DNA from: Chloroflexota bacterium
Lineage (GTDB): Bacteria > Chloroflexota > Dehalococcoidia > Lucifugimonadales > Lucifugimonadaceae
Assembly: GCA_027618835.1 (NCBI GenBank)
Contig: JAQCHZ010000013.1
Location: 1-64,000 of the forward strand
Length of the DNA stretch: 64,000 nt
Direction: 5' to 3'
The notes below the pieces were generated by a model. That model made no database searches. It was given only the letters and a program-made list of their open reading frames with translations, and was not told where the DNA came from. Within the stretch, counting starts at the first letter, position 1; each line of letters begins with the position of its first letter. Shown here piece after piece: positions 34,147-43,023 of this stretch. The translations under genes were made by a program, and so were the position numbers.

Positions 34147-34808
34147 CGTTCGTCGACCCACTTCCGTTTGAGGTCTTCGTCAGACGGACGTTCGTGCCGA
34201 CCAGCATCGTGGTGATCGTCGATCGTCTCTTTGAACGGATCGAAACCGTTTTCCTCGAACTGAGGTCTATAGAACGAGCTAGGTCGCTTTGGAGCGTCGA
34301 ACAGCTCTTCCTTGGTGATAATTAGCTCATCACGCACGTACTTCGATCGCTCGAAGCCCGTACCCATGTGCAGAGCGTCGTAAGGGCAAGCCTCAACACA
34401 GAGTCCACAGAACATGCAGCGCCCAATATCGATGTCGAAGACTTCGAGCTTATAGCTCTCACCCTCTTGTGCATCGATCTTGCCAGGCACGCTGACAATT
34501 TCAATAATCCCTAACGGGCAGTACTTCGCACAGCTAGCACACGCAGTGCAGCGGTCTTCAAAAAATGTGAACTCGTTTCCACGGAATCGAGGCGACTGCT
34601 TTACAGCGACAGGAACGGTGGCAAGTCCAGCAATCGCTTTCAGCGAATCTGTCGGCTTCTTCACCAAGAACTGGAACGGGTTCATTCCGGCCGCTTTTGC
34701 AGCACCAATGAGACCCACGTGTCGATCCGGATACTGTTCAGTAACCGCAGGTCGCAGGAAGTTCTTTAGCGTAACTGCGAAGCCACGAGACAAACCAAGA
34801 CCGATCAT
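34143..34808 (-). CDS. nuoI: NADH-quinone oxidoreductase subunit I
   Basis: Peripheral-arm ferredoxin-like subunit holding clusters N6a and N6b. Two 4Fe-4S motifs are visible: CTACASCAKYCP and CMFCGLCVEACP. 221 residues, with a C-terminal tail beyond the second motif (REDxxx-type acidic/basic segment). Its ATG overlaps the nuoH stop by 4 bases. Confidence 0.95.
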   Translation of the reverse strand: MIGLGLSRGFAVTLKNFLRPAVTEQYPDRHVGLIGAAKAAGMNPFQFLVKKPTDSLKAIAGLATVPVAVKQSPRFRGNEFTFFEDRCTACASCAKYCPLGIIEIVSVPGKIDAQEGESYKLEVFDIDIGRCMFCGLCVEACPYDALHMGTGFERSKYVRDELIITKEELFDAPKRPSSFYRPQFEENGFDPFKETIDDHHDAGRHERPSDEDLKRKWVDER

Positions 34809-36115
34809 TGGCCGCCTTCTTCTTGAATCCGGGCCTGAACTGGCGCCGATGTTGTTTCAGCACCAAGTACCGATGAAGCCGGAATCGACTCGCTACCGAC
34901 CGGGTAGGAAGGTGCATTCGGATCAGGCAGAGGCTGGTCGTACGGAGCAGTTCCAAGCAACTTGCTCACCAAGTAGATAGAGATGATCGCTACAGGCCAG
35001 TTGACAGCCGCCATCGCCCACAAGTTAGCAGTGGTTGGCTCTGGCCAGATCGCAATAAGGATCGCGGTTACGACGATGTTGATCATCGTCAATTCGAACA
35101 GACCCTTCCAAGCGAACTTAAGAACTTGGTCAACACGCAGTCGAGGCAGCGTCATCCTGAACCAAATGATGACGAACAGCACTGCGATCAACTTAGCACC
35201 GAACCAGAAGTGCGAAGGAATCGGATCAAACCCTCGCCATCCACTTAGGAACAACGTCGTAATGATTGCTGATGTGCTTATTTCAGCCATAAACTCAGCA
35301 AGGAAGAACAAACCGAACTTCATGCTGGCATAGTCATTCAAATAACCTGCTGCAAGTTCGGATTCAGCCTCAGTAAGGTCGAACGGCGCTCGAGCCATCT
35401 CTGCCATAGCAGCGATGAAGAAAACGAAGAACCCAAGCGGCTGTACCAATATGAACGGCACGCCCTGAGCAACAATGATGTCCCCGAGCGACATCGATCC
35501 AGCAAGCATGATTACGCCGACAACTGCCAAAGCCATCGGAATTTCGTAGCTAATCAACAGTGCGACAGAACGCAACGCGGAAAGAATCGCAATTCGGTTG
35601 CCTGACGACCATGCCGCAGTGAGAACAGATAACGTCGTCAACGACGTTATCGCCATGACAAACAAGACACCAACGTTCAGATCGGCAACATACGTACCTA
35701 CTCCGAACGGAATAACTGAGAACACCAACAACGCCGGAGCAGCGATCAAAATCGGAGCGAGATTGAACAAGATACGGTCTGCATCAGCGGGAACAATATC
35801 CTCTTTGAACATTGTTTTGACGGCGTCAGCAACTGAAGTAAGCGTTCCGAACGGCCCCCACCTGTTGGGTCCAGTTCGTGACTGGAAACGACCGAACAGA
35901 CGTCGTTCTCCCCAGATCAAAACGATCACACCACCAAGAACACCGTTCACTACCAATCCGATGATAGCCAGTGCCGCCAGAAGGAAAGCGAGCCACTCCA
36001 ACCCACCCGGCAAGAACCCGTCGGAATAGCCTCGACTAGCACAGCTAGCACTATCGCCAGCGAGTACACAGTAAATATTTCGCCAAAGCGAGTTGTCGAG
36101 GAAGGCCTGACCCAT
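34805..36115 (-). CDS. nuoH: NADH-quinone oxidoreductase subunit H
   Basis: Membrane subunit that forms much of the quinone chamber. Signatures include WGERRLFGRFQSRTGPNRWGPFG and VKTMFKEDIVPADADRILFNLAP, then RAPFDLTEAESELAAGYLNDYASM, which contains the conserved charged loop. 436 residues, with an N-terminal extension (about 35 residues, including two Cys) and a Pro/Ser-rich C-terminal tail beyond the last helix. Confidence 0.95.
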   Translation of the reverse strand: MGQAFLDNSLWRNIYCVLAGDSASCASRGYSDGFLPGGLEWLAFLLAALAIIGLVVNGVLGGVIVLIWGERRLFGRFQSRTGPNRWGPFGTLTSVADAVKTMFKEDIVPADADRILFNLAPILIAAPALLVFSVIPFGVGTYVADLNVGVLFVMAITSLTTLSVLTAAWSSGNRIAILSALRSVALLISYEIPMALAVVGVIMLAGSMSLGDIIVAQGVPFILVQPLGFFVFFIAAMAEMARAPFDLTEAESELAAGYLNDYASMKFGLFFLAEFMAEISTSAIITTLFLSGWRGFDPIPSHFWFGAKLIAVLFVIIWFRMTLPRLRVDQVLKFAWKGLFELTMINIVVTAILIAIWPEPTTANLWAMAAVNWPVAIISIYLVSKLLGTAPYDQPLPDPNAPSYPVGSESIPASSVLGAETTSAPVQARIQEEGGQ

Positions 36116-37227
36116 TACCGGTCCACCTCACCCATGTTCAAGTCGACGCTACCGAAAGTTACGAAAAGATCGCCGAACTGGCCGCCGATCAACATGTCCC
36201 GTAGAAGAGTCAGGTTGATTAGCGACGAGGCACGAACGTGCATCCGATACGGAGCAATACTGCCGTCGCTCACCAGATAGAAGCCGAGTTCACCCTTTGA
36301 GCCTTCGATAGCTGCATAAGCATCACCAACGGGCGGCCGAATAAGGCGAGGAACCTCGTCAAATGAAGGTCGAACATCGCCGGGCTCGATCTGCTCGATG
36401 CACTGGCGGATGATCTTCACACTCTCACGCGTTTCCTGAACTCTTACCCAGTATCGAGCGTAGTTGTCAGATGCTGTGTGAAGAATTCGATCAAACGAAA
36501 CTCGATCGTAGTAGTCGTACGGCGCTCGATGTCGCAGATCCCAGTCGACTCCACTTGCACGGAGCATCGGACCCGTAATCGAGGCGTTAATCAACAGCTC
36601 CTTAGGAAGAACCGCAGTGCCCTTAGTACGGGAGAATACGATTTCGTTGCCGCTCAGATACGTTTCGAGCTCATCGACAGTATTTAGAATATCGCCAAGA
36701 CCACGATCGAGAGCTGGCCAGAACTCGGCAGGAGCGTCCATGAACACGCCACCGGGTCGTAAGTACGAGTTTGTAATGCGAGCACCACAAAGCATCTCAA
36801 ACAAATCAAGAATATTTTCACGCTCACGCATTGCGTAAATGAGCGGAGTTCCCAGCGCACCGAGGTCCTGCAAGAGGAATCCGGTTGCCACCAAGTGACT
36901 AGCGATTCGCTGAAGCTCACTGGCGATCATTCGAAGCCAAACACCGCGCGGTGACGGCTCGATGCCAGCAAGCTTCTCAACAGCCAGAATGTACGCCTGG
37001 TTGTTGAGCATCGACGACACGTAGTCCATGCGGTCCGTCAGCGTGACGATCTGTGTATATGTGCGTTCTTCAGCTAGTTTTTCAGACCCGCGGTGCAAGT
37101 AACCGAAAACCGGCTCTACATCGACGATTTCTTCGCCATCGAACATGACACGCATGCGGAACACTCCGTGAGTCGATGGGTGCTGAGGACCGAGGTTAAC
37201 GGTTACTGGCTGTGTCTTAATCGCCAT
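36115..37227 (-). CDS. nuoD: NADH-quinone oxidoreductase subunit D
   Basis: 49-kDa-type subunit, which with NuoB forms the quinone-binding site. LGPQHPSTHGVFRM (quinone-site His), GYLHRGSEKLAE, TDRMDYVSSM and the closing SVDLNMGEVDR are diagnostic. 370 residues; not fused to NuoC. Start and stop abut nuoC and nuoH by single-base overlaps. Confidence 0.96.
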   Translation of the reverse strand: MAIKTQPVTVNLGPQHPSTHGVFRMRVMFDGEEIVDVEPVFGYLHRGSEKLAEERTYTQIVTLTDRMDYVSSMLNNQAYILAVEKLAGIEPSPRGVWLRMIASELQRIASHLVATGFLLQDLGALGTPLIYAMRERENILDLFEMLCGARITNSYLRPGGVFMDAPAEFWPALDRGLGDILNTVDELETYLSGNEIVFSRTKGTAVLPKELLINASITGPMLRASGVDWDLRHRAPYDYYDRVSFDRILHTASDNYARYWVRVQETRESVKIIRQCIEQIEPGDVRPSFDEVPRLIRPPVGDAYAAIEGSKGELGFYLVSDGSIAPYRMHVRASSLINLTLLRDMLIGGQFGDLFVTFGSVDLNMGEVDR

Positions 37228-37733
37228 TACTCGGCACCTTTAAGGCTGTCAGCGGCACCGGGAGCGGTCGAAGCAATCGACTGATCGTAAGTGACGTAAT
37301 CCTTGCGAAGAGGGTGACCGGGATAGCCTTCCCACAGCATGATTCGCTTGTGGTTAGGGTGACCATCAAAGCGGATACCCATCAAATCCCAAACTTCACG
37401 TTCTTGGTAGTCAGCCCCTCGCCAGATAGGCACGACGCTGGCAATCGAAGCTTCCGTGCGACCATGCCCAACGCGTGATTTCAGCACAGCTGAAGCGTTC
37501 ATTGGCAGCGACGTAAGGTGATATACGACTTCAAAATGATCGATGTAGTCGACCGCCGTGAGACTGCTGAGTAGATCAAATTTGAACTCAGAACGAATCT
37601 TAAGTCCTTCACATACGGTCGAAATAGATTCCGGTTTGAGCCACACATCTGAACCTGCACTCGACTCAACAGAGCCCGGTGCGAAGGCCTCGATGGCTTC
37701 GGCTAACGCTCCTCCACTCCAAACGGTGGTCAT
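37227..37733 (-). CDS. nuoC: NADH-quinone oxidoreductase subunit C
   Basis: 30-kDa-type peripheral subunit, 168 residues. Family block: [48 protein letters not shown] chose ATG 37733, which overlaps the nuoB TGA as ATGA; an upstream extension of the open frame lies inside nuoB and is unlike NuoC. Confidence 0.94.
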   Translation of the reverse strand: MTTVWSGGALAEAIEAFAPGSVESSAGSDVWLKPESISTVCEGLKIRSEFKFDLLSSLTAVDYIDHFEVVYHLTSLPMNASAVLKSRVGHGRTEASIASVVPIWRGADYQEREVWDLMGIRFDGHPNHKRIMLWEGYPGHPLRKDYVTYDQSIASTAPGAADSLKGAE

Positions 37734-38380
37734 TCCCGGCCTGCCGCCTGCCCGTTGAGGCTGTATCGACGAATCTTGTCGTGAAGCTGCATGATGCCGT
37801 AGAGAAGAGCATCCGGACGCGGCGGGCAACCGGGAACATACACATCGACCGGCATGATGTGATTCACACCCGGAACGACTGAATAGCTCTGGTAGTAAGG
37901 ACCACCAGAAGTTGCACACACGCCCATTGAAATAACCCAGCGTGGCTCAGCCATCTGGTCGTAAAGCCTTCGCAGCGGAACCGCCATCTTCCAGGTCAAA
38001 GTTCCGGCAACAATCAACAAGTCGGCCTGGCGAGGAGAAGCTCGCATGGCTTCCATTCCGAATCGAGCAAGGTCGAATCGAGCCATCGCAGCGCTGATCA
38101 TTTCGAACGAACAGCACGCAAGACCCGACTGCAGAGGGAATACCGAAGATTTTCGCGCCCAGTTAAGCAAATAGTCGACTGAACTTACGATCACACTTCG
38201 TTTCAGATCGTCGGGAACTTCAAGTACCGGGTCGGGAAATGGCTCAAGATGAGTCGATTTCATCTTGTTGACGGATTCACCCTCAGTACGATCAAGGTCG
38301 AGGGTAATCGACTGCAATGCACCTCTAGGATCCGCACCTGCAGGTGTGCCGTATGGATCGATTAGTTTTGGACCGGTCAT
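37730..38380 (-). CDS. nuoB: NADH-quinone oxidoreductase subunit B
   Basis: Holds cluster N2 at the quinone site. Cluster cysteines: paired Cys in [10 protein letters not shown], then [10 protein letters not shown] and [15 protein letters not shown]. About 216 residues, with an N-terminal extension of roughly 45 residues compared with short family members. ATG 38380 overlaps the nuoA TGA as ATGA; a GTG at 38395 is the alternative. Confidence 0.95.
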   Translation of the reverse strand: MTGPKLIDPYGTPAGADPRGALQSITLDLDRTEGESVNKMKSTHLEPFPDPVLEVPDDLKRSVIVSSVDYLLNWARKSSVFPLQSGLACCSFEMISAAMARFDLARFGMEAMRASPRQADLLIVAGTLTWKMAVPLRRLYDQMAEPRWVISMGVCATSGGPYYQSYSVVPGVNHIMPVDVYVPGCPPRPDALLYGIMQLHDKIRRYSLNGQAAGRE

Positions 38381-38781
38381 TCGTTTGTCACCCACTCAAG
38401 AGCACCTTTTCGCCATGCGTATCCGTACGCGAATGTCACGATAAGAAGGAATATCAGCACCGCAGTTAGCGCAGCAAATCCGAACTGGCTGCTCATCACA
38501 CCGTACTTAACCGCCCACGGAAACAAGAATACAGTTTCAACGTCGAATATGACGAAAAGTATGGCGTAATTGTAGTAACGGAAGTTGAAACGAGCAGGTC
38601 GATCGCTGAACGGAGGCATGCCGCCTTCGTAAGCGCTTTCTTTTACTGCTGTCGGGCGAAACGGCCTGATTTTAACGAACTGAGCCATATAGCTCATCAT
38701 TAACATCCCAATAGGGACGGTTACCGCCGCGGCGGCGAAAATGATGAGCAGCGCGTACTGCCTGAAATAATCCTCGAACAT
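38377..38781 (-). CDS. nuoA: NADH-quinone oxidoreductase subunit A
   Basis: Three-helix membrane subunit at the junction of the two arms. Signature [41 protein letters not shown]. First gene of nuoABCDHIJK-x-LMN; there is no nuoE, nuoF or nuoG in or beside the operon. ATG 38781 preferred over TTG 38784. Confidence 0.94.
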   Translation of the reverse strand: MFEDYFRQYALLIIFAAAAVTVPIGMLMMSYMAQFVKIRPFRPTAVKESAYEGGMPPFSDRPARFNFRYYNYAILFVIFDVETVFLFPWAVKYGVMSSQFGFAALTAVLIFLLIVTFAYGYAWRKGALEWVTNE

Positions 38782-38952
38782 CAACTACTAAATACTGATT
38801 ACCAAATACAGGTTAAAGAGCTTCGGAAAAGACGGTTTGCAGCATAGCAGTCGCCCGTTTTTGCAGCAAGTGAAAAAAAGAACAATCCACAGGGATCACA
38901 TCAGATTCCAACATAACGAAATCGTCGATCTCGTCTTGCAACCGACGAACAA

Positions 38953-40047
38953 CTAATCGAAAACGATCACTCCTCGACCGTCTTCACCACGAGCAAGCGC
39001 ATCGTACGCCTCGTTGATTTCGTCCAGCTTGTACTTACGAGTCACCATACCACCAACATCGATTCGACCCTGTCGGTAGAACTCCAACAGCTTGCCAAAC
39101 GTCTCGTGCGGGCTCGATGAGCCGTAGTAACTGCCAACAATTGTCTTCTGATTACGAACCAAGTCGACCAGCGGAATTTCAGCATTCATACCATCGGGAG
39201 CTAGCCCCACGACAACAGTAGTTCCACCCTTGCGGGTAGCTTTGTACGCCTGCTCCGTGGTGATCTTGTGACCAAACGTGTCGAACGCAAAGTCGACACC
39301 ACCGTCGGTCAATTCCTGAATAGCATCAACCGGGTCTTGCTCTTTCGAATTGACTACGTGAGTTGCTCCGAATTTGTAAGCGAACTCAAGCTTGTGATCG
39401 AAAATGTCGACAGCAATTATCTTGCTAGCGTTCATCAGTCGAGCACCTTGGAGAGCGTTCAGGCCCACTCCGCCGGTTCCGACCACCGCAACCGTCATTC
39501 CAGCCCGCATGCCAGGCTGGTTGATAACTCCGCCAACCCCGGTCGCAACAGAGCAACCGATCAATGCAGCGACTTCCATAGGCACGTCGTCTGGCATCGG
39601 GTAGCACGCCTGCTGAGGTACCACGATCTTCTCGGCGAACACGCCAAGCTTCGCAAATTGGTGAACTTCAGTGCCGTCAGAAGTGTGCAACCGGAACGTG
39701 CCATCGTACTGACGTGTACCTGTCTCCCTGTTCGTGTCACAGATGTTCGAAAGACCCTCACGACAAGATCGACAGTGACCACAGTTGGCAACGAACGACA
39801 GCACACAGCGGTCACCCACTTTGACTGAGCTAACACCCGGCCCGACCGCGTCGACAACGCCAGCGCCTTCGTGACCAAGCACTATTGGCATTGGCGTTGG
39901 ATTGTCGCCTGTCATCACATGATGATCTGACGCACAGATGCCCGCAGCCGACATCTTTACTCGTACTTCGCCTGTTTTTGGCTCCGACTGGTCAAGCTCC
40001 ACAATCGGCATGGGCTTTTTAGATTCGAATAAAACTGCGGCTTTCAA
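38953..40047 (-). CDS. Zinc-dependent alcohol dehydrogenase (MDR family)
   Basis: A 364-residue medium-chain dehydrogenase. Catalytic zinc ligands are Cys38 (GICASDHH) and His59/Glu60 (LGHEGAGVV); structural zinc ligands are Cys89, 92, 95 and 103 (CGHCRSCREGLSNIC). The NAD fold carries VGTGGVGLNALQGA, with Asp in IIAVDIFDHK favouring NAD. The pattern is close to the class III/ NDMA-dependent alcohol dehydrogenase group. It precedes no obvious partner; it is transcribed toward the nuo operon, 171 bases ahead of nuoA. Confidence 0.88.
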   Translation of the reverse strand: MKAAVLFESKKPMPIVELDQSEPKTGEVRVKMSAAGICASDHHVMTGDNPTPMPIVLGHEGAGVVDAVGPGVSSVKVGDRCVLSFVANCGHCRSCREGLSNICDTNRETGTRQYDGTFRLHTSDGTEVHQFAKLGVFAEKIVVPQQACYPMPDDVPMEVAALIGCSVATGVGGVINQPGMRAGMTVAVVGTGGVGLNALQGARLMNASKIIAVDIFDHKLEFAYKFGATHVVNSKEQDPVDAIQELTDGGVDFAFDTFGHKITTEQAYKATRKGGTTVVVGLAPDGMNAEIPLVDLVRNQKTIVGSYYGSSSPHETFGKLLEFYRQGRIDVGGMVTRKYKLDEINEAYDALARGEDGRGVIVFD

Positions 40048-40142
40048 CTACTGACTCCAGACGACAAACGATGACGGTACCAATTCTCTAAACAGATGAT
40101 TTCGAGCACCAATATGGTACTCCGTAAAACGTCATTTTCGGC

Positions 40143-40184
40143 AAAAAATAACACCCCTGTGGCGATCACAGGGGTGTTATTTAA
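40143..40184 (-). terminator. Intrinsic terminator after the Rdx gene pair
   Basis: A 14-bp perfect stem AATAACACCCCTGT (40147-40160) with ACAGGGGTGTTATT (40168-40181), loop of 7. On the minus strand it continues into TTTT, just after the selenoprotein stop; it can also work on the plus strand. Confidence 0.85.
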
Positions 40185-40209
40185 TTCTTACTCATTTACC
40201 GCGGTGCGG

Positions 40210-40485
40210 TTATACGGTGACGGCGGCGATCATATTTATGACCTTCGCCTTCACTTCTTTCGCATCCGGCAGGGTTGGATACCTACCCACTTCATCTTTA
40301 TCGAACGCAACCTCGCCATTGAGTGTCACTTTAAAGACACCACTATGCCCAGGTGTGAGCGTGATTGCGATGTGCGACCCACCGGCCGCAAAAAGTTCGC
40401 TTCCCATCCAGAAAGCCACTGAGTGATAACTTCAGGTTACGCAGTATTCAATCTCTGCTCGAACCTTTGCACGTACTGCAGCCAC
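40210..40485 (-). CDS. SelW-like (Rdx family) selenoprotein with CVTU redox motif
   Basis: Reading from GTG 40485 (GGAG 6 bases upstream) gives 91 residues with one in-frame TGA at 40432-40434, codon 18. The frame reads EIEYCVT-TGA-SYHSVAFWMGSELFAAGG and continues to TAA-type stop at 40210. The neighbouring Rdx gene (40570-40854) has EIEYCVPCGYANLAANMVNELFQAAG: the TGA falls exactly at the second Cys of its CxxC. The rest aligns without gaps (PGHSGVFKVTLNGEV against PGHSGAFKVTVDGRV). A hairpin with a GG-containing apical loop follows at a bSECIS-like distance. Together these support selenocysteine insertion, not termination. Conventional calling would start at TTG/GTG near 40419 and lose the active site. 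SelW-like proteins are small thioredoxin-fold redox proteins. The SelA/B/C/D machinery is not in this window. Confidence 0.85.
40399..40434 (-). promoter_or_regulatory. Sec UGA codon and bSECIS-like hairpin
   Basis: UGA at 40434-40432, then 15 bases, then a 6-bp stem GCUUUC/GGAAGC (40416-40411 with 40404-40399) enclosing the loop UGGAUG. The loop GG lies about 22 bases after UGA, within the 16-37 range given for bacterial SECIS elements. Confidence 0.65.
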
Positions 40486-40569
40486 ATCGATCTCCAACTC
40501 TTCCTGTTCAACTCGTAATCATCAACCGCCATTTCTAGGAATAATCCGAAGAAAGCGCGGCATTGCCAT

Positions 40570-40854
40570 CTAGCTGCTTTGAATTACAGCACTAGACTCA
40601 ATCATATTTGCAACAGTTGCTTTGAGTTCTTTTACTTCCATGATGTGAGGCGAGCGACCCGACTCTTTTTTGTCCCAAAGCACTCGACCGTCAACGGTTA
40701 CCTTAAATGCACCGCTGTGTCCTGGCTTAAGTGAAATTGCAAGAGCAGGTCCAGCTGCCTGAAATAGCTCGTTCACCATGTTTGCCGCTAAGTTGGCATA
40801 TCCACATGGCACACAGTACTCGATCTCAGCTTCCATCTTCCAGTGATCAGACAT
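40570..40854 (-). CDS. SelT/SelW/SelH (Rdx) family protein, Cys form
   Basis: A 94-residue thioredoxin-like Rdx protein. Redox motif CVPC (Cys14, Cys17) follows the first strand EIEY; downstream are GPALAISLKPGHSGAFKVTVDGRVLWDKKESGRSP, the usual GxFEVxxDGxxVxSK-type region of the family. AGAGGT lies before ATG 40854. It is 84 bases upstream of the Sec-containing paralogue on the same strand, and a terminator follows the pair, so they form one transcription unit. Redox partner unknown. Confidence 0.85.
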   Translation of the reverse strand: MSDHWKMEAEIEYCVPCGYANLAANMVNELFQAAGPALAISLKPGHSGAFKVTVDGRVLWDKKESGRSPHIMEVKELKATVANMIESSAVIQSS

Positions 40855-41117
40855 ATCTACCTCTTATTGACTATTGGAATTACTGGTTCGACGAATCACG
40901 ATCTATTCAAATACATCCGTCGATCTAGACTTCAAATCGTATCAGGTGGCGCAAGTCGTACGCGCAAACCGTAAAAATAGACCTATCAAATGCAGTACAC
41001 ATATTCCTGCGTTTCCGTTCCGGTATACTGTGCCTCTAGCCAGAGCATGGCGGCTGAGCCTATTGTGGTAAAGCGATCATAGAACGACCCTGACACAACA
41101 GACTGAAGGACGATAGA

Positions 41118-41732
41118 ATGCCCTCATTAGTTGAGTTACGCCCAGTTAGCCGAGAAGACGTACAGCGAGTCGCCGATTGGCTTGACGACACCGAAGTTGC
41201 TAACGCATGGTTTGGTCGATACACATACGGCGATGCTGCGCACCTTGGCTACAAGCCAAAAGAGATGATCGGGGCTTCGCAAGAAGCGTGGGATGAAGTA
41301 TTCCACGACCCGCACCACGAACCGCATCGAGACATCTTCTCTGTCTACACACTCTCAGGCGAACACATTGGCGAAGGTCAATTGTCTATCGACGAAGTGC
41401 TGGGCGACGCACAGATATCCGTCCTTATTGGCCAGAAAGCAACCTGGCATCAGGGCTACGGTACGTCTGGCGCAATTGCGATGCTTGAACACATCTTTGA
41501 ACACCTTGGACTACACAGAGCGTGGGTCGACGTACCTGAGTACAACACGGCTGCACGTGCCATGTTTGAGCACATCGGCTTCCAGCACGAAGGCACACTT
41601 CGACAAAGTCGACCTCATGACGGTGCTCGACACAACTCTGTGATTCTCGGCATGCTTTCCACTGAGTACACTGCGGCGTTCCCAGACGGCACACTTAGCC
41701 ACGTCACATCTTGGGACTCTCCGAAGGTTTAG
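41118..41732 (+). CDS. GNAT family N-acetyltransferase (RimJ/RimL-like)
   Basis: A 204-residue acetyl-CoA-dependent transferase. N-terminal strand VELRPVSREDVQRVADWL, acyl-CoA pyrophosphate loop near QKATWHQGYGTSGAIAML (the Q/R-x-x-G-x-G/A motif as QGYGTS), and the closing VDVPEYNTAARAMFEHIGFQHEGTLR typical of RimJ/RimL-type enzymes. A substrate cannot be named. The C-terminal 25 residues (FPDGTLSHVTSWDS) extend past the fold. Confidence 0.84.
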   Translation: MPSLVELRPVSREDVQRVADWLDDTEVANAWFGRYTYGDAAHLGYKPKEMIGASQEAWDEVFHDPHHEPHRDIFSVYTLSGEHIGEGQLSIDEVLGDAQISVLIGQKATWHQGYGTSGAIAMLEHIFEHLGLHRAWVDVPEYNTAARAMFEHIGFQHEGTLRQSRPHDGARHNSVILGMLSTEYTAAFPDGTLSHVTSWDSPKV

Positions 41733-41755
41733 TAACCACACCCAGTCACGTGGTT

Positions 41756-42958
41756 CTATAGGCCGAGTGCTGGTCCGAGAACATCGAGATACTTCAGTGC
41801 AGAACCTGTATTCAACAGCACTACACGTTCGTCCTTCGCAATCTCGCCGGAGTCCAGAAGCAACCGTAACGCCGACAGCGTTGCACCGCCCTCAGGAGCC
41901 GGGAATATGCCTTCGTATTCCGACATCTCTCGAACTGATTCAACCATCTGATCGTCGGTGACTGTCAGTGCCGTTCCACCGCTCTCGCGAACCGCTCGAA
42001 TTACTAAGAAATCACCGACAGCAGCTGGAACTCGCATTCCGGCTGCAATAGTTGAAGGGTTTTGGAACGGTTCAGCGAACTCTTCGCCCTTCTTATAGGC
42101 ATCAACCAACGGGGAGCAACCTGAAGCCTGAACACAAATCATCCTTGGTCGTTCGCTGCCAATCCAACCGAGTTGTTCCATCTCGTCGAGGGCTTTCCAA
42201 ATACCGACGATCCCTGTTCCACCACCAGTCGGATAAATCACGACATCAGGAACCTCAAAACCGAGCTGTTCGACGATTTCGTATCCCATCGTCTTCTTAC
42301 CTTCAACGCGATACGGTTCTTTCAACGTCGATACGTCGAAGTAGCCGTGCTTTTCGGCAGCCTCGCCAGAGATTCGACCTGCGTCAGTAATGAACCCGTC
42401 AACCAAGTTCAGTTCCGCTCCATAGGCGGCACATTCGATCTGGTTCGCAATCGGAGCGTCCTTGGGCATGTACACATGAGCTTCCATGCCAGCAGCAGCA
42501 GCGTACGCCGACATCGCCCCAGCAGCATTTCCGGCAGAAGGCATAGTCAACTTCATTTGCTTCAGTTCGAGTGCTTTCGAAACAGCAGCCGATAGCCCCC
42601 GCGCCTTGAACGATCCGGTAGGGTTCACACCCTCGTCTTTGATGAGCAGCGAACTCATTCCGAGCCGCGTACCTAATCGGGTTGCCTTGCGAAGTGGAGT
42701 GAATCCTTCGCCAAGCGTAACGATGTTTGCAGGATTAATAACAGGCATCACTTCTCGATACCGCCACATGTTTGGCTCACGCCCTGCCATCGATTCCTTA
42801 GTAAGAGTCTCGGCAGCCTTCGCAAGATCGTAGCGCGCCAAATATGGTTTGCCGTTCTTCGGGTTCAGCCGGTGCGGCATCTCGTGTCCACACTCTTCGC
42901 CCGAAAGCGAGCACTCAAGATGCGTGAGGTGACTGCGAATCTGTGTTCGATCTGACAA
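41756..42958 (-). CDS. thrC: Threonine synthase
   Basis: PLP enzyme converting O-phospho-L-homoserine to threonine. 400 residues with LGEGFTPL, the PLP lysine Lys118 in NPTGSFKARGLSAAV, SAGNAAGAMSAYAAAAG, and the phosphate-binding PTGGGTGIVGIWKAL. The N-terminal segment has three Cys and one His (LECSLSGEECGHEMPH), resembling the zinc-like knuckle seen at the start of some threonine synthases. Threonine dehydratase is homologous but the N-terminal region and LGEGFTPL favour ThrC. Confidence 0.88.
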   Translation of the reverse strand: MSDRTQIRSHLTHLECSLSGEECGHEMPHRLNPKNGKPYLARYDLAKAAETLTKESMAGREPNMWRYREVMPVINPANIVTLGEGFTPLRKATRLGTRLGMSSLLIKDEGVNPTGSFKARGLSAAVSKALELKQMKLTMPSAGNAAGAMSAYAAAAGMEAHVYMPKDAPIANQIECAAYGAELNLVDGFITDAGRISGEAAEKHGYFDVSTLKEPYRVEGKKTMGYEIVEQLGFEVPDVVIYPTGGGTGIVGIWKALDEMEQLGWIGSERPRMICVQASGCSPLVDAYKKGEEFAEPFQNPSTIAAGMRVPAAVGDFLVIRAVRESGGTALTVTDDQMVESVREMSEYEGIFPAPEGGATLSALRLLLDSGEIAKDERVVLLNTGSALKYLDVLGPALGL

Positions 42959-43023
42959 GCGAAACTCCGTGCGGCGTCGAATTCCGAAATTCGACTAACA
43001 ATTCAATTGAAAACTAACAACGT

